Shown piece by piece: positions 1 to 6,685 of a stretch of DNA of 8,047 nt; positions within the stretch are counted from its first letter, which is position 1, and the number at the start of each line of letters is the position of its first letter. A program made the position numbers and the translations under genes. The notes below the pieces were generated by a model. It saw only the letters and a list, made by a program, of their open reading frames with translations. It had not been told where the DNA came from and ran no database searches. The stretch lies in assembly GCA_902783395.1 (NCBI GenBank), contig CACZRA010000199.1, positions 1-8,047 on the forward strand. The letters are read 5' to 3'. The stretch is from an uncultured Lachnospiraceae bacterium. GTDB taxonomy: Bacteria; Bacillota; Clostridia; Lachnospirales; Lachnospiraceae.

Positions 1-420
1 ATACAAAGCTATGATGATCTTGCGTCAGGACTCAGGGACGGAAGCGTTTTTCTTGCCATGGGCAACAGTGATGTGCCCGTGGGGCAGTATACGCAGAAGA
101 TACTTGCTTACTACGATCTGGATGAGGATGACCTTGCCGCAAAGGGCTGCATCACCTACGGGAGCAACGTCAAGGAGGTAACGACACAGGTAAGTGAGGC
201 AGCTGCAGACTGCGGGATAATATATGAAACAGATGCCTTTTCAGCCGGACTTGAGTCCGTTGATACCGCTTCGACCGATATGTGCGGACAGGTAATATAT
301 CCCGCAGCTGTTATGAAGGGAAGCCGGCATCCGGAGGAAGCTGAGGCATTTCTGGAATACCTGAAGGGGCCGGAGGCTTCGGCGGTTTTCGAGAGCGTCG
401 GTTTCACTGTACTGAACTGA
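1..420 (+). CDS. modA: Molybdate ABC transporter substrate-binding protein ModA, C-terminal part (5' end outside window)
   Basis: The reading frame is open from the first base, so the gene starts upstream; 139 residues are visible, about half of a usual ModA (roughly 250 residues). ModA is the extracytoplasmic, normally lipid-anchored protein that captures molybdate or tungstate and delivers it to ModB. Visible family hallmarks are DVPVGQYT (visible residues 24-31), the NVK turn (56-58) followed by a helix, and YETDA (75-79), which corresponds to the ModA segment carrying the oxyanion-contacting tyrosine. The closing pattern YPAAVMKG...A.AFLEYLKGPEA...F...GF is typical of ModA C-termini. Immediate linkage to modB and modC confirms the assignment. 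Molybdate versus tungstate preference cannot be read from this part. The promoter lies outside the window. Confidence 0.94.
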   Translation: MQSYDDLASGLRDGSVFLAMGNSDVPVGQYTQKILAYYDLDEDDLAAKGCITYGSNVKEVTTQVSEAAADCGIIYETDAFSAGLESVDTASTDMCGQVIYPAAVMKGSRHPEEAEAFLEYLKGPEASAVFESVGFTVLN

Positions 421-437
421 GGATATACCGAAAGGAT

Positions 438-1103
438 GTGACAAAGCTGGATCTTTTTCCGTTGTGGAATTCATTGCGGATCGCACTGATCTCAACAGTC
501 ATCATATTTTTCGCCGGCATATGTGCCGCCTACTACATCGCAAAGCTTCCTCCTGTCATTAAGGGAGTAACAGATGCGATACTTACGCTGCCTCTTGTCC
601 TGCCTCCGACGGTAGTGGGATATCTCCTGCTCCGTCTGCTCGGACCCAACCGCGTTATCGGAAAGCCGCTGCTCGCTCTCTTTGGGGTAAAGCTTACAAT
701 GACATGGTGGTCGGCGGTATTTGCCACAATGGTGATCATATTTCCTCTTATGTACCGTACAGCGCGGGGCGCATTTGAGAGCTTCGACCGGACGCTTGCA
801 TACAGTGCCCAGACTCTCGGCCTTTCAAATACATGGATATTCTGGCATATTCGTATGCCGGTATGCAGACAGGGGATCATGGCGGGGACGGTACTGGCAT
901 TTGCCCGGGCTTTGGGGGAATACGGCGCGACAAGCATGATAGCCGGTTACACCCCCGGACGCACGGCTACGATATCGACAACAGTATATCAGCTGTGGCG
1001 TACAAATGATGATGCGGCTGCATTCCGCTGGGTGCTGGTAAATCTTGCGATCTCGGCAGTGGTGCTCATTGCGGTCAACATGCTGGAGAGAAAAAAAGCC
1101 TGA
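438..1103 (+). CDS. modB: Molybdate ABC transporter permease ModB
   Basis: Inner-membrane permease of the ModABC importer, 221 residues as annotated, close to the family's usual length. About five hydrophobic segments are visible (roughly residues 12-34, 46-68, 92-108, 147-167 and 195-215). The LPLVLPPTVVGYLLL stretch (51-65) is characteristic of ModB. The cytoplasmic coupling (EAA-like) loop is around 121-141 with G128 and an I-x-MP end, followed by ALGEYGATSMIAG. The gene follows modA by 17 bases and precedes modC by 28, so the three are co-transcribed. The start is uncertain: GTG 438 is preceded by AAAGGA (431-436) with only one base between, which is too close. A CTG at 447 has 10-base spacing and would give a protein starting with the residues DLFPLW after the initiator, which resembles ModB N-termini I know. 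GTG is kept as the conventional choice. Confidence 0.94.
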   Translation: MTKLDLFPLWNSLRIALISTVIIFFAGICAAYYIAKLPPVIKGVTDAILTLPLVLPPTVVGYLLLRLLGPNRVIGKPLLALFGVKLTMTWWSAVFATMVIIFPLMYRTARGAFESFDRTLAYSAQTLGLSNTWIFWHIRMPVCRQGIMAGTVLAFARALGEYGATSMIAGYTPGRTATISTTVYQLWRTNDDAAAFRWVLVNLAISAVVLIAVNMLERKKA

Positions 1104-1119
1104 AAGATAAGCGGCATGC

Positions 1120-1127
1120 AGAGGTGG
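1120..1127 (+). promoter_or_regulatory. Ribosome-binding site of modC
   Basis: AGAGGTGG lies 4 bases before the ATG at 1132 (5 if only AGAGGTG is counted). It sits in the short modB-modC gap and fixes the modC start. No promoter or terminator is visible in this gap, in keeping with one operon. Confidence 0.75.
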
Positions 1128-1131
1128 ATAA

Positions 1132-2175
1132 ATGAGCCTTGAAGTGAATATAGAGAAGAGTCTCGGAGATTTCAGGCTTAAGGCATCACTGCCTGTTGAA
1201 GGCGGCATCACCGGTGTTCTCGGTGCGTCGGGCAGCGGGAAGAGCATGCTGCTAAGATGCATAGCAGGTATCGAGAAGCCTGACAGGGGAAGCATAGTCC
1301 TTGACGGCAGGACCCTGTTTGATCACGGAAAGAAAATAAACCTTCCGCCGCAGAAGCGGAAGGTGGGATATCTCTTTCAGAATTATGCGCTGTATCCTAA
1401 TATGAGTGTCAGTAAGAATATCCTATGCGGCCTGCACGGAGTTAAGGATAAAAAAGAGAGGGAAGCGCGGCTTGGGGAAGCATTGAGGATGTTCCAGCTT
1501 GAGGATGTCGCAGGGCATATGCCTTCAGGGATATCGGGAGGGCAGGCGCAGCGTACGGCACTGGCGCGGATCCTTGTCAATAAACCGAAGCTTCTGATGC
1601 TGGATGAGCCTTTCTCCGCACTTGACCAGCATCTCAGGCTCCGGCTTCAGATCGAGCTGAAGGAAATGCTTGCGGCTTATGACGGTGCGATCCTTCTGGT
1701 GACGCACAGCCGGGATGAAGCCTATCATATGTGTGATAAGATCACGATAGCGGATGACGGTGTATTCTCACCGGTCCGGGAGACGAAGCCTTTATTTGCC
1801 GATCCTGCTACTTTCGCCGGCGCAAGGATCACCGGGTGCAAAAATATCGCCCGCGCGGAAAAGCTTGGCGAATATGAGGTCAGGGTGCCGGAGTGGAATG
1901 TAAGCTTCAGGACGGCACAGCGGGTACGCGACGGTGTTAAGGGGGTGGCTTTCCGTGCGCATTATCTTAATGCAAGGACAGATGAAAACCGTTTCCCAGT
2001 GACCTTTGAAGGAGAAATGGAAGAACCCTTTGAGTGGATACTGCTGCTCCGCTATGAGGGGCAGAGCCCGGACAGCCGGCCCATCTGGTGGAGGTTGCCG
2101 AAGGACAGGCGTCCTCAGGAGCTTCCCCGGCAGCTGGGTATAGCTCCTGCAAACATCCTTCTGCTTTATGAATAG
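1132..2175 (+). CDS. modC: Molybdate ABC transporter ATP-binding protein ModC
   Basis: Cytoplasmic ATPase that powers ModB; 347 residues, normal for ModC. All nucleotide-binding motifs are intact: Walker A GASGSGKS (31-38), Q-loop glutamine Q83, signature ISGGQ (134-138, with Ile for the usual Leu), Walker B LLMLDEP (154-160), D-loop SALD (162-165) and switch histidine H192. After about residue 230 there is a C-terminal regulatory-type region. Its last 60 residues (LLLRYEG... WWRLPK... ILLLYE) resemble the shortened TOBE/Mop-like tail that I recall in Firmicute ModC proteins, rather than a clear Mop di-domain like that of the E. coli protein; that comparison is from memory. This is the last gene of the operon. 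It ends 10 bases before the stop of the convergent synthase gene, and no terminator hairpin with a T-run is visible. Confidence 0.95.
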   Translation: MSLEVNIEKSLGDFRLKASLPVEGGITGVLGASGSGKSMLLRCIAGIEKPDRGSIVLDGRTLFDHGKKINLPPQKRKVGYLFQNYALYPNMSVSKNILCGLHGVKDKKEREARLGEALRMFQLEDVAGHMPSGISGGQAQRTALARILVNKPKLLMLDEPFSALDQHLRLRLQIELKEMLAAYDGAILLVTHSRDEAYHMCDKITIADDGVFSPVRETKPLFADPATFAGARITGCKNIARAEKLGEYEVRVPEWNVSFRTAQRVRDGVKGVAFRAHYLNARTDENRFPVTFEGEMEEPFEWILLLRYEGQSPDSRPIWWRLPKDRRPQELPRQLGIAPANILLLYE

Positions 2176-2185
2176 CTCACGGATC

Positions 2186-5100
2186 CTATCTCAGTATCCT
2201 GAAGGCTATATTCCTGAGCATGTGGGCTATTATGCCGTAGTCGCGTGTCAGGGACTGGGGGAGAGAGGGGATACGGTCATAAAGAACCTGAAGGTACTCC
2301 TCCTGCTGCTCCTTTGTTATGGCTGTTATTTCCAGACTGTAAACCGCTGAGACACCGCGGCGGGGAAAGACCCTGCCTGTAATGACGCACTCCATCATAA
2401 CCGTCTGCTCTTCCGTGATAATGGAAACCTCCATGAAATCACCAATCTTCAGACCCCGGTCTTCATCCAGATAGACCTTTATGCTGTGTTCATTCAGGTG
2501 TGTGGTGATACCTTCATAGATATTGCAGTCTTTCTCATCCTTCCTGCGCATGGTGATCATTTCGGCATCTATAACCTCTACATTGTCATTGTCACTGTCC
2601 CTTCCGTCCACAAGAAAGAGAGACATTACAAGATAGTAAGTATTCCTGATCAGCCAGAACAGAAGGATCAGGATTCCAAAGGCCTTTATCACGCTCAATA
2701 CGTAGAGCGACCGTATTATGCCCGCGATACAGAGCGCTAAAAGTATAAAGAACGGGAGCATGGAACGGGTATCAGCCTTGTGGACCCTCTTTTTCTTTGA
2801 TTTATCCGTAACCTCAAACTTTTTAGCGGTTATGCCGAAGGTCTCTTTTATGACGGGGATAAGGAGCTGAGGCATCACACTGGTCTCATATATTCCGCTC
2901 CACTTCAGAGATAGTGCATTTTTGCTGAAGGCTCTCAGACACAGATCCTGCATTATGAACATCGGGAACCAGTAGATCATCAGGTCGAGCCATCCGCACT
3001 TGAACACGGGGATGGCAAAAGTCGCAAAAAGCAGCGGAGAAACAAGATAGATCAGGTTCTTGACCGGAGAATACCAGTAGACGACAGAGCTCATATAGCT
3101 GAGCCTCTGCATGAACGACAGACCGGGCCTCCTGAAAAGACGAAGCTGCTTTGCCGTGCTGATGACTCCGCGTCCCCAGCGCTTTCTCTGCTGGATATGC
3201 TCCTTGTAGGTGTGGGGAGTCATGCCGCTTGCAAGAGGCTCAGGCAGGGCAAGACTTACATAGCCCTTTGATTCGATCAGCATACCCGTTGCAAAGTCTT
3301 CCGTTATCGATTCGGTATAGAAGCCGCCTATGGCATCAAGGGCTTCACGCGCTATGACCGTATTCGAACCTCCGTAGATGACGGAATTTGAGGCTGTCTT
3401 GGCTACTTCTATGGTACGGTAAAAGAAATCCTGTTCGTTCGGAGCAGTCTTTTCGGCATAAAGGGCATGCTGGAAAACATCCGGGGTATAGAAGCACTGC
3501 GGTGTCTGCAGGAGACCGAGAATGATCTTTCTGCCCTCGGGGAGATCCTCAGAGCGCTTTTTTGCATCAATGAAAAACGGGATCGTACTGAGCAGGAAAT
3601 TGCTGCGCGGTATCATATCCGCATCAAGAGTTACTACATAGGGAGCCTTTGTCAGACTCAGGGCGTGGTTAAGATTTCCCGCTTTGGCTCCTTTGTTGTC
3701 AGGCCGGTCAAAATATCCTATGTGCATCTCCTCAGCAAGCTGTCTCATCTCCGGACGCCTGTTGTCATCGCAGAGCCAGACATGCACCTTGGACTTATCG
3801 GGGTATTTGAGGTGATTGCATCCGTTTATTGTCTTTCTCAGAAGATCTGCCGGTTCATTGTATGTGGCTATGAAAATATCGACATCGGGATATTCCTCAT
3901 CCTGGATCACGGGTAGCTGGTATGAGCGCATTCCCATGAGATTGTAGTAGAGGATGACTGATTCGATAAAGCCGAAGATCTCAACAACGAGAAGAATGAT
4001 GTTTCCCGTGACCGCAAGAGGTCCGGAACGGAAGGGTATGGAATACATGACTCTCCATCCGAGGTACAGGATCGTGAAAAACACGGTCAGCAGAATGACC
4101 AGGCGGTAAAGCACCATCTTTAATATGCTGTCGGATCTGAGATCACTGTCCCCGTCAAAGATATCGTCATAAACGCGGTAATGCTTCTTTCTGTACATTG
4201 CCAGAAGCCGTATGACTATAAGGCAGAGGACAAGAAAGAAAAGGCAGCTGAGAGCCATGTAGGGCCAGATCACTGCAACACTGAGATCCTCAGTCTCGAG
4301 AGGGTTTAATATCCAGGCGGGTATCCTGGATATACCGATCCCCTCCGGAGGGACAGGAATGCTCCGGGGATCCTGGCCCTGCAGAAGATCACGTACCCAT
4401 ACTCCGGCACGTGTCAGATCATCATCCGTTATTTCCGCCGGAGGCTGATAATAATGCGCAAGAAGCGCCGATGTCTCATTCTTATTGGAGAAGCTCCAGA
4501 CGGTATAGCTGGTATTATTGTCCTGCAGAAGAGAAAACCAGGATGCGGCAGAATCAAAATCAACTATACCTGTTCCGGTCGCTTCCGAGAGTCCGCATTC
4601 CGTGATGAATACCGGAAGTCCGCGGTTCTGGGAAGACATATACTGACGCCTGAGATCCTCCTTGTGGGTTGCCGCGTAGAAGTGAAGTGAATACATGAGG
4701 TTATCCATCTTCAAAGGATTCCTTGATACCACATCGAGATCCTTGCAGTAATTGGGCGTGCCGACAAGTATGACCGAATCCGGACTGTAGCCTCTGATAA
4801 GGGGGATTACATTGTAAGCATATTTTCTGATATCGGACCAGGTCGTTTCTCCGTTGGGCTCATTGCAGATCTCATACAGGATATTCGGAACATCCGCGTA
4901 TTCCGACGCTATGATGCCGAAGAATTCACGGGCCTCCTGGATATGGACATTCGGATCCTGATCTTCAAGAACATGCCAGTCCACTATGACATACATATCC
5001 GCCGCTATAGCGGCTTCTATCCCTTCTCTTGTCAGCGCAAGGCAGTCATCCCTGTTTTCAACGTATACCTCCGAATAAACAGGGAGACGGACAAGATTCG

Positions 5101-5380
5101 CATCCCAGTCTTCTGAGATCTGCTTAAAAAGGTCCTCATTCACAAAATCAGGGAACCAGGTGAGTCCGTGAAGGCTTACACCCTTCAGAAGGATATTCTC
5201 CCCCTTTTCATTGACAAGATTCGCTTCATGTACCGAAAGAGTCCCTGCAGTGGACGGGCGGTCTGCCGGGGTATCGGAGTCCTTCGCGAAGACCGTGATC
5301 CCCGAAATGTAAAGTGCCGTAAAAGCTGTCAGGATTATCACGGCTGAAAGCCGTTTTAATGTCATATGGGGGAATTTCAT
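2186..5380 (-). CDS. GH5 cellulase-like domain fused to BcsA-type beta-glucan synthase (GT2) with C-terminal PilZ-like domain
   Basis: 1064 residues from ATG 5380, chosen for its AAGGAG site. An N-terminal hydrophobic signal or anchor (about 1-32, possible cleavage after VFA) leads into an exported GH5 domain (about 45-335) with R98, H136, acid/base E174 in NEP, H233, Y235, nucleophile E261 and W295, so it looks active. After a membrane segment (369-393) and two more (422-442, 457-480) comes a cytoplasmic GT2 domain: TYNEP 506-510, DD 538-539, KAGNLN 566-571, DAD 586-588, TED 693-695, QRKRW 731-735. Then membrane segments (about 773-792, 798-815, 874-896, 900-922) and a BcsA gating loop FEVTDK (855-860). 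Residues 941-1024 are PilZ-like but degenerate. Counting the N-terminal segment gives eight helices, four on each side of GT2, as in BcsA. UDP-glucose to cellulose is the likely reaction; another beta-glucan is possible. No bcsB is adjacent. Confidence 0.9.
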   Translation of the reverse strand: MKFPHMTLKRLSAVIILTAFTALYISGITVFAKDSDTPADRPSTAGTLSVHEANLVNEKGENILLKGVSLHGLTWFPDFVNEDLFKQISEDWDANLVRLPVYSEVYVENRDDCLALTREGIEAAIAADMYVIVDWHVLEDQDPNVHIQEAREFFGIIASEYADVPNILYEICNEPNGETTWSDIRKYAYNVIPLIRGYSPDSVILVGTPNYCKDLDVVSRNPLKMDNLMYSLHFYAATHKEDLRRQYMSSQNRGLPVFITECGLSEATGTGIVDFDSAASWFSLLQDNNTSYTVWSFSNKNETSALLAHYYQPPAEITDDDLTRAGVWVRDLLQGQDPRSIPVPPEGIGISRIPAWILNPLETEDLSVAVIWPYMALSCLFFLVLCLIVIRLLAMYRKKHYRVYDDIFDGDSDLRSDSILKMVLYRLVILLTVFFTILYLGWRVMYSIPFRSGPLAVTGNIILLVVEIFGFIESVILYYNLMGMRSYQLPVIQDEEYPDVDIFIATYNEPADLLRKTINGCNHLKYPDKSKVHVWLCDDNRRPEMRQLAEEMHIGYFDRPDNKGAKAGNLNHALSLTKAPYVVTLDADMIPRSNFLLSTIPFFIDAKKRSEDLPEGRKIILGLLQTPQCFYTPDVFQHALYAEKTAPNEQDFFYRTIEVAKTASNSVIYGGSNTVIAREALDAIGGFYTESITEDFATGMLIESKGYVSLALPEPLASGMTPHTYKEHIQQRKRWGRGVISTAKQLRLFRRPGLSFMQRLSYMSSVVYWYSPVKNLIYLVSPLLFATFAIPVFKCGWLDLMIYWFPMFIMQDLCLRAFSKNALSLKWSGIYETSVMPQLLIPVIKETFGITAKKFEVTDKSKKKRVHKADTRSMLPFFILLALCIAGIIRSLYVLSVIKAFGILILLFWLIRNTYYLVMSLFLVDGRDSDNDNVEVIDAEMITMRRKDEKDCNIYEGITTHLNEHSIKVYLDEDRGLKIGDFMEVSIITEEQTVMMECVITGRVFPRRGVSAVYSLEITAITKEQQEEYLQVLYDRIPSLPQSLTRDYGIIAHMLRNIAFRILR

Positions 5381-5390
5381 AGACCATATC

Positions 5391-5396
5391 TCCTTA
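5391..5396 (-). promoter_or_regulatory. Ribosome-binding site that fixes the start of the GH5-GT2 gene
   Basis: On the minus strand AAGGAG lies 9 bases before the ATG whose first base is 5380. The frame is also open to an ATG at 5452, but that start would lie inside the inverted-repeat hairpins and would add 24 charged residues before the signal segment. The 5380 start gives a normal signal-like N-terminus (a lysine and an arginine, then a hydrophobic stretch). Confidence 0.85.
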
Positions 5397-5400
5397 TTGT

Positions 5401-5484
5401 CTGTTTGATGATACAAACGCCAAAAGTATAAATGGCGTTTGAACTTGTTCAAAAAGCCATTTGGCTTTGGGCGTCAAACAACAG
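5401..5484. repeat. Nested, overlapping inverted repeats in the leader of the GH5-GT2 gene
   Basis: Three hairpins compete for the same bases. A: CAAACGCCA (5414-5422) with TGGCGTTTG (5433-5441), 9 bp. B: TTTGAAC (5438-5444) with GTTCAAA (5447-5453), extended by TGGC (5433-5436) with GCCA (5456-5459). C: AAAGCCA (5453-5459) with TGGCTTT (5462-5468), 7 bp. A and C can coexist; B excludes both. An outer helix GTTTGA (5403-5408) with TCAAAC (5474-5479) encloses the set. In RNA transcribed from the minus strand this lies between the predicted promoter and the ribosome-binding site, so it may be a leader switch or attenuator. It could equally be a dispersed intergenic repeat element. It matches no riboswitch class that I recognise. 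Confidence 0.7.
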
Positions 5485-5491
5485 CACGCTT

Positions 5492-5510
5492 TGATGCGCT
5501 GAGCGCATCA
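5492..5510. repeat. Near-perfect palindrome, strong hairpin
   Basis: TGATGCGCT and AGCGCATCA flank a single central G, giving a GC-rich 8-bp stem with a 3-base loop. CAC (5485-5487) and GTG (5511-5513) can extend it beyond a 4-base bulge. It lies in the same predicted leader, upstream of the overlapping repeats. No T-run follows on either strand, so it is not a standard terminator. It could instead be a protein-binding palindrome. Confidence 0.7.
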
Positions 5511-5519
5511 GTGCCCCGT

Positions 5520-5557
5520 CGCAAGTAGCAATTTGCGTAGTAAATCAGCGGATTGCG
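5520..5557. repeat. CGCAA/TTGCG inverted repeat set
   Basis: CGCAA (5520-5524) can pair with TTGCG at 5533-5537 or with a second copy at 5553-5557, again giving two alternative stems. With the neighbouring palindromes it makes a repeat-rich block of about 160 bases. The short stems alone are weak evidence of function. Confidence 0.45.
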
Positions 5558-5613
5558 AGTGTGGTATCAAAATAGTGATTCAGTACTTTTGCCGTCTTTA
5601 TCGTTAGTATCAT

Positions 5614-5622
5614 ATTATATCA
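5614..5622 (-). promoter_or_regulatory. Predicted extended -10 promoter of the GH5-GT2 gene
   Basis: The minus strand reads TGATATAAT (5622 down to 5614), a perfect extended -10 element for a housekeeping sigma factor. No good -35 box lies 16-19 bases upstream, which is common for extended -10 promoters. Transcription would start near 5607, leaving a leader of about 225 bases before the ATG at 5380, which holds all the inverted repeats. Confidence 0.6.
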
Positions 5623-5659
5623 TAAATAAAGTGATCCGAAGTCATGTTTTGATTTTGTG

Positions 5660-5689
5660 TTGAATCAATCCTGTCCGGTATGAGATAAT
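5660..5689 (+). promoter_or_regulatory. Predicted promoter of panE
   Basis: TTGAAT (5660-5665, four of six bases of the -35 consensus) is followed after 18 bases by GATAAT (5684-5689, five of six of the -10). TG at 5681-5682 makes it an extended -10. Transcription would start near 5696, giving a leader of about 48 bases. It is divergent from the synthase promoter, with the two -10 boxes about 60 bases apart. Confidence 0.5.
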
Positions 5690-5730
5690 AAAAAAATGTC
5701 ATAACGTAAGATTTTCAAGGCAGTAATGAA

Positions 5731-5736
5731 AGGGAG
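5731..5736 (+). promoter_or_regulatory. Ribosome-binding site that fixes the panE start at GTG 5744
   Basis: AGGGAG lies 7 bases before GTG 5744. An in-frame ATG at 5726 has only a weak AAGG (5717-5720) five bases upstream and would place six extra residues before the usual start of the nucleotide-binding fold, so the GTG is preferred. Confidence 0.65.
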
Positions 5737-5743
5737 CGGAAAC

Positions 5744-6682
5744 GTGAGCGTGAGAAAAATACAAACAGTGGCACTGACAGGACTGGGAGCGATAGGGGCA
5801 TATTTTGCGGACAGTATTCTGCCCGTACTCGGAGACGACCTGCGTATCATAGCCGGCGGAGAACGTAAGAAACGTCTGGAAGCAGAGGGACTTATCGTAA
5901 ACGGGAAAACCGAATTCTTTAATGTGGTGGCACCTGATGAAGACACAGGGGCTGCCGATCTTGTCATCATCACGACAAAGATCACCGGGTTAAGACAGGC
6001 GCTGGAGGATACAGCGCGCCAGATAGGACCTGATACCGTGATCATGGCTCCGCTTAACGGTGTGGAGAGTGAGGATATCGCGGCTTCCGTTTACGGATGG
6101 GACAGGGTGCTGTATTCGCTGATGCGGGTCAGCAGCGTAAAGGACGGAAACCGGGTCACATTTGATCCCACTACATCCCATGTCGAGTTCGGCGAGAAAA
6201 GAAACGACCTGAACGATCTGTCGGAGAGAGTGATGTGTGTCAGGGATTTTTTTGACAGCGTCGGGATCAGTAACACGATAAGGCCTGATATGGAGCTTGC
6301 CATATGGGAAAAATATGTATGCAATGTCAGCGAGAATCAGGTGGCGGCATTGATGAAAATACCGTTCGGAGCCTGGGGAGCTTATGAGGACGCGAATGCG
6401 ATGCGCCTGATGGTAGCTGATGAGGTGATAAGCATTGCCCGCAAAAAGGGAATAATGATAGAGCCGGATTATGCTGCCAGGCATCTGGAATTCTTAAAAA
6501 AGCTGCCGCCTGATAATATGGCATCAACGCTTCAGGATATCCTTGCCGGAAGAAAGACGGAAGTGGATATGTTTGCGGGAACGGTGATGAGGCTGGGACG
6601 CGAGACGGGTGTGCCGACTCCTCACAACGAATTCCTGTATCATGCCATAAAGCTTATGGAGAATATTAACGACGACAGATGA
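5744..6682 (+). CDS. panE: 2-dehydropantoate 2-reductase (ketopantoate reductase) family protein
   Basis: 312 residues from GTG 5744, normal for the family; an alternative ATG at 5726 would add six. The enzyme reduces ketopantoate to pantoate with NADPH in the cytoplasm, a step toward pantothenate and coenzyme A. The N-terminal Rossmann fold shows GLGAIG (13-18), and PLNGVES (103-109) matches the family's NGV segment. The C-terminal helical domain carries K190, N194 and N198 with the same spacing as catalytic Lys176, Asn180 and Asn184 of E. coli PanE, plus S261 and E273 in the STLQD...GRKTEVD motif. The catalytic set is complete. Paralogues of this family exist with other 2-oxoacid substrates, and no panB or panC is adjacent, so the exact substrate is inferred. 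The gene ends 3 bases before the stop of the convergent GGDEF gene. Confidence 0.85.
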   Translation: MSVRKIQTVALTGLGAIGAYFADSILPVLGDDLRIIAGGERKKRLEAEGLIVNGKTEFFNVVAPDEDTGAADLVIITTKITGLRQALEDTARQIGPDTVIMAPLNGVESEDIAASVYGWDRVLYSLMRVSSVKDGNRVTFDPTTSHVEFGEKRNDLNDLSERVMCVRDFFDSVGISNTIRPDMELAIWEKYVCNVSENQVAALMKIPFGAWGAYEDANAMRLMVADEVISIARKKGIMIEPDYAARHLEFLKKLPPDNMASTLQDILAGRKTEVDMFAGTVMRLGRETGVPTPHNEFLYHAIKLMENINDDR

Positions 6683-6685
6683 TAT

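Noticed and set aside
825..1295. 156-codon minus-strand open frame across modB and modC
   Set aside because: It is a shadow of two conserved genes, with no recognisable domain.
2168..2350. 60-codon plus-strand open frame overlapping the end of modC
   Set aside because: It overlaps the 3' end of modC and is antisense to the PilZ-like domain; no ribosome-binding site or family features.
3467..3916. 149-codon plus-strand open frame inside the synthase gene
   Set aside because: It is antisense to the conserved GT2 domain, shows no domain of its own, and has no convincing ribosome-binding site.
5381..5452. 24-codon N-terminal extension of the synthase from ATG 5452
   Set aside because: It has no ribosome-binding site, runs through the inverted repeats, and the ATG at 5380 has a clear AAGGAG at 9 bases and gives a normal signal segment.
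5485..5607. A c-di-GMP (GEMM) riboswitch in the synthase leader
   Set aside because: Considered because of the c-di-GMP theme and a CGCAAA string, but the conserved GEMM core and its tetraloop/receptor pattern are not present.
5726..5743. ATG 5726 as the start of panE
   Set aside because: Possible, but its ribosome-binding site is weak, while GTG 5744 has AGGGAG at 7 bases and gives the usual family N-terminus.
5990..6484. 164-codon minus-strand open frame inside panE
   Set aside because: It is antisense to a complete conserved enzyme and its composition does not resemble a real protein.
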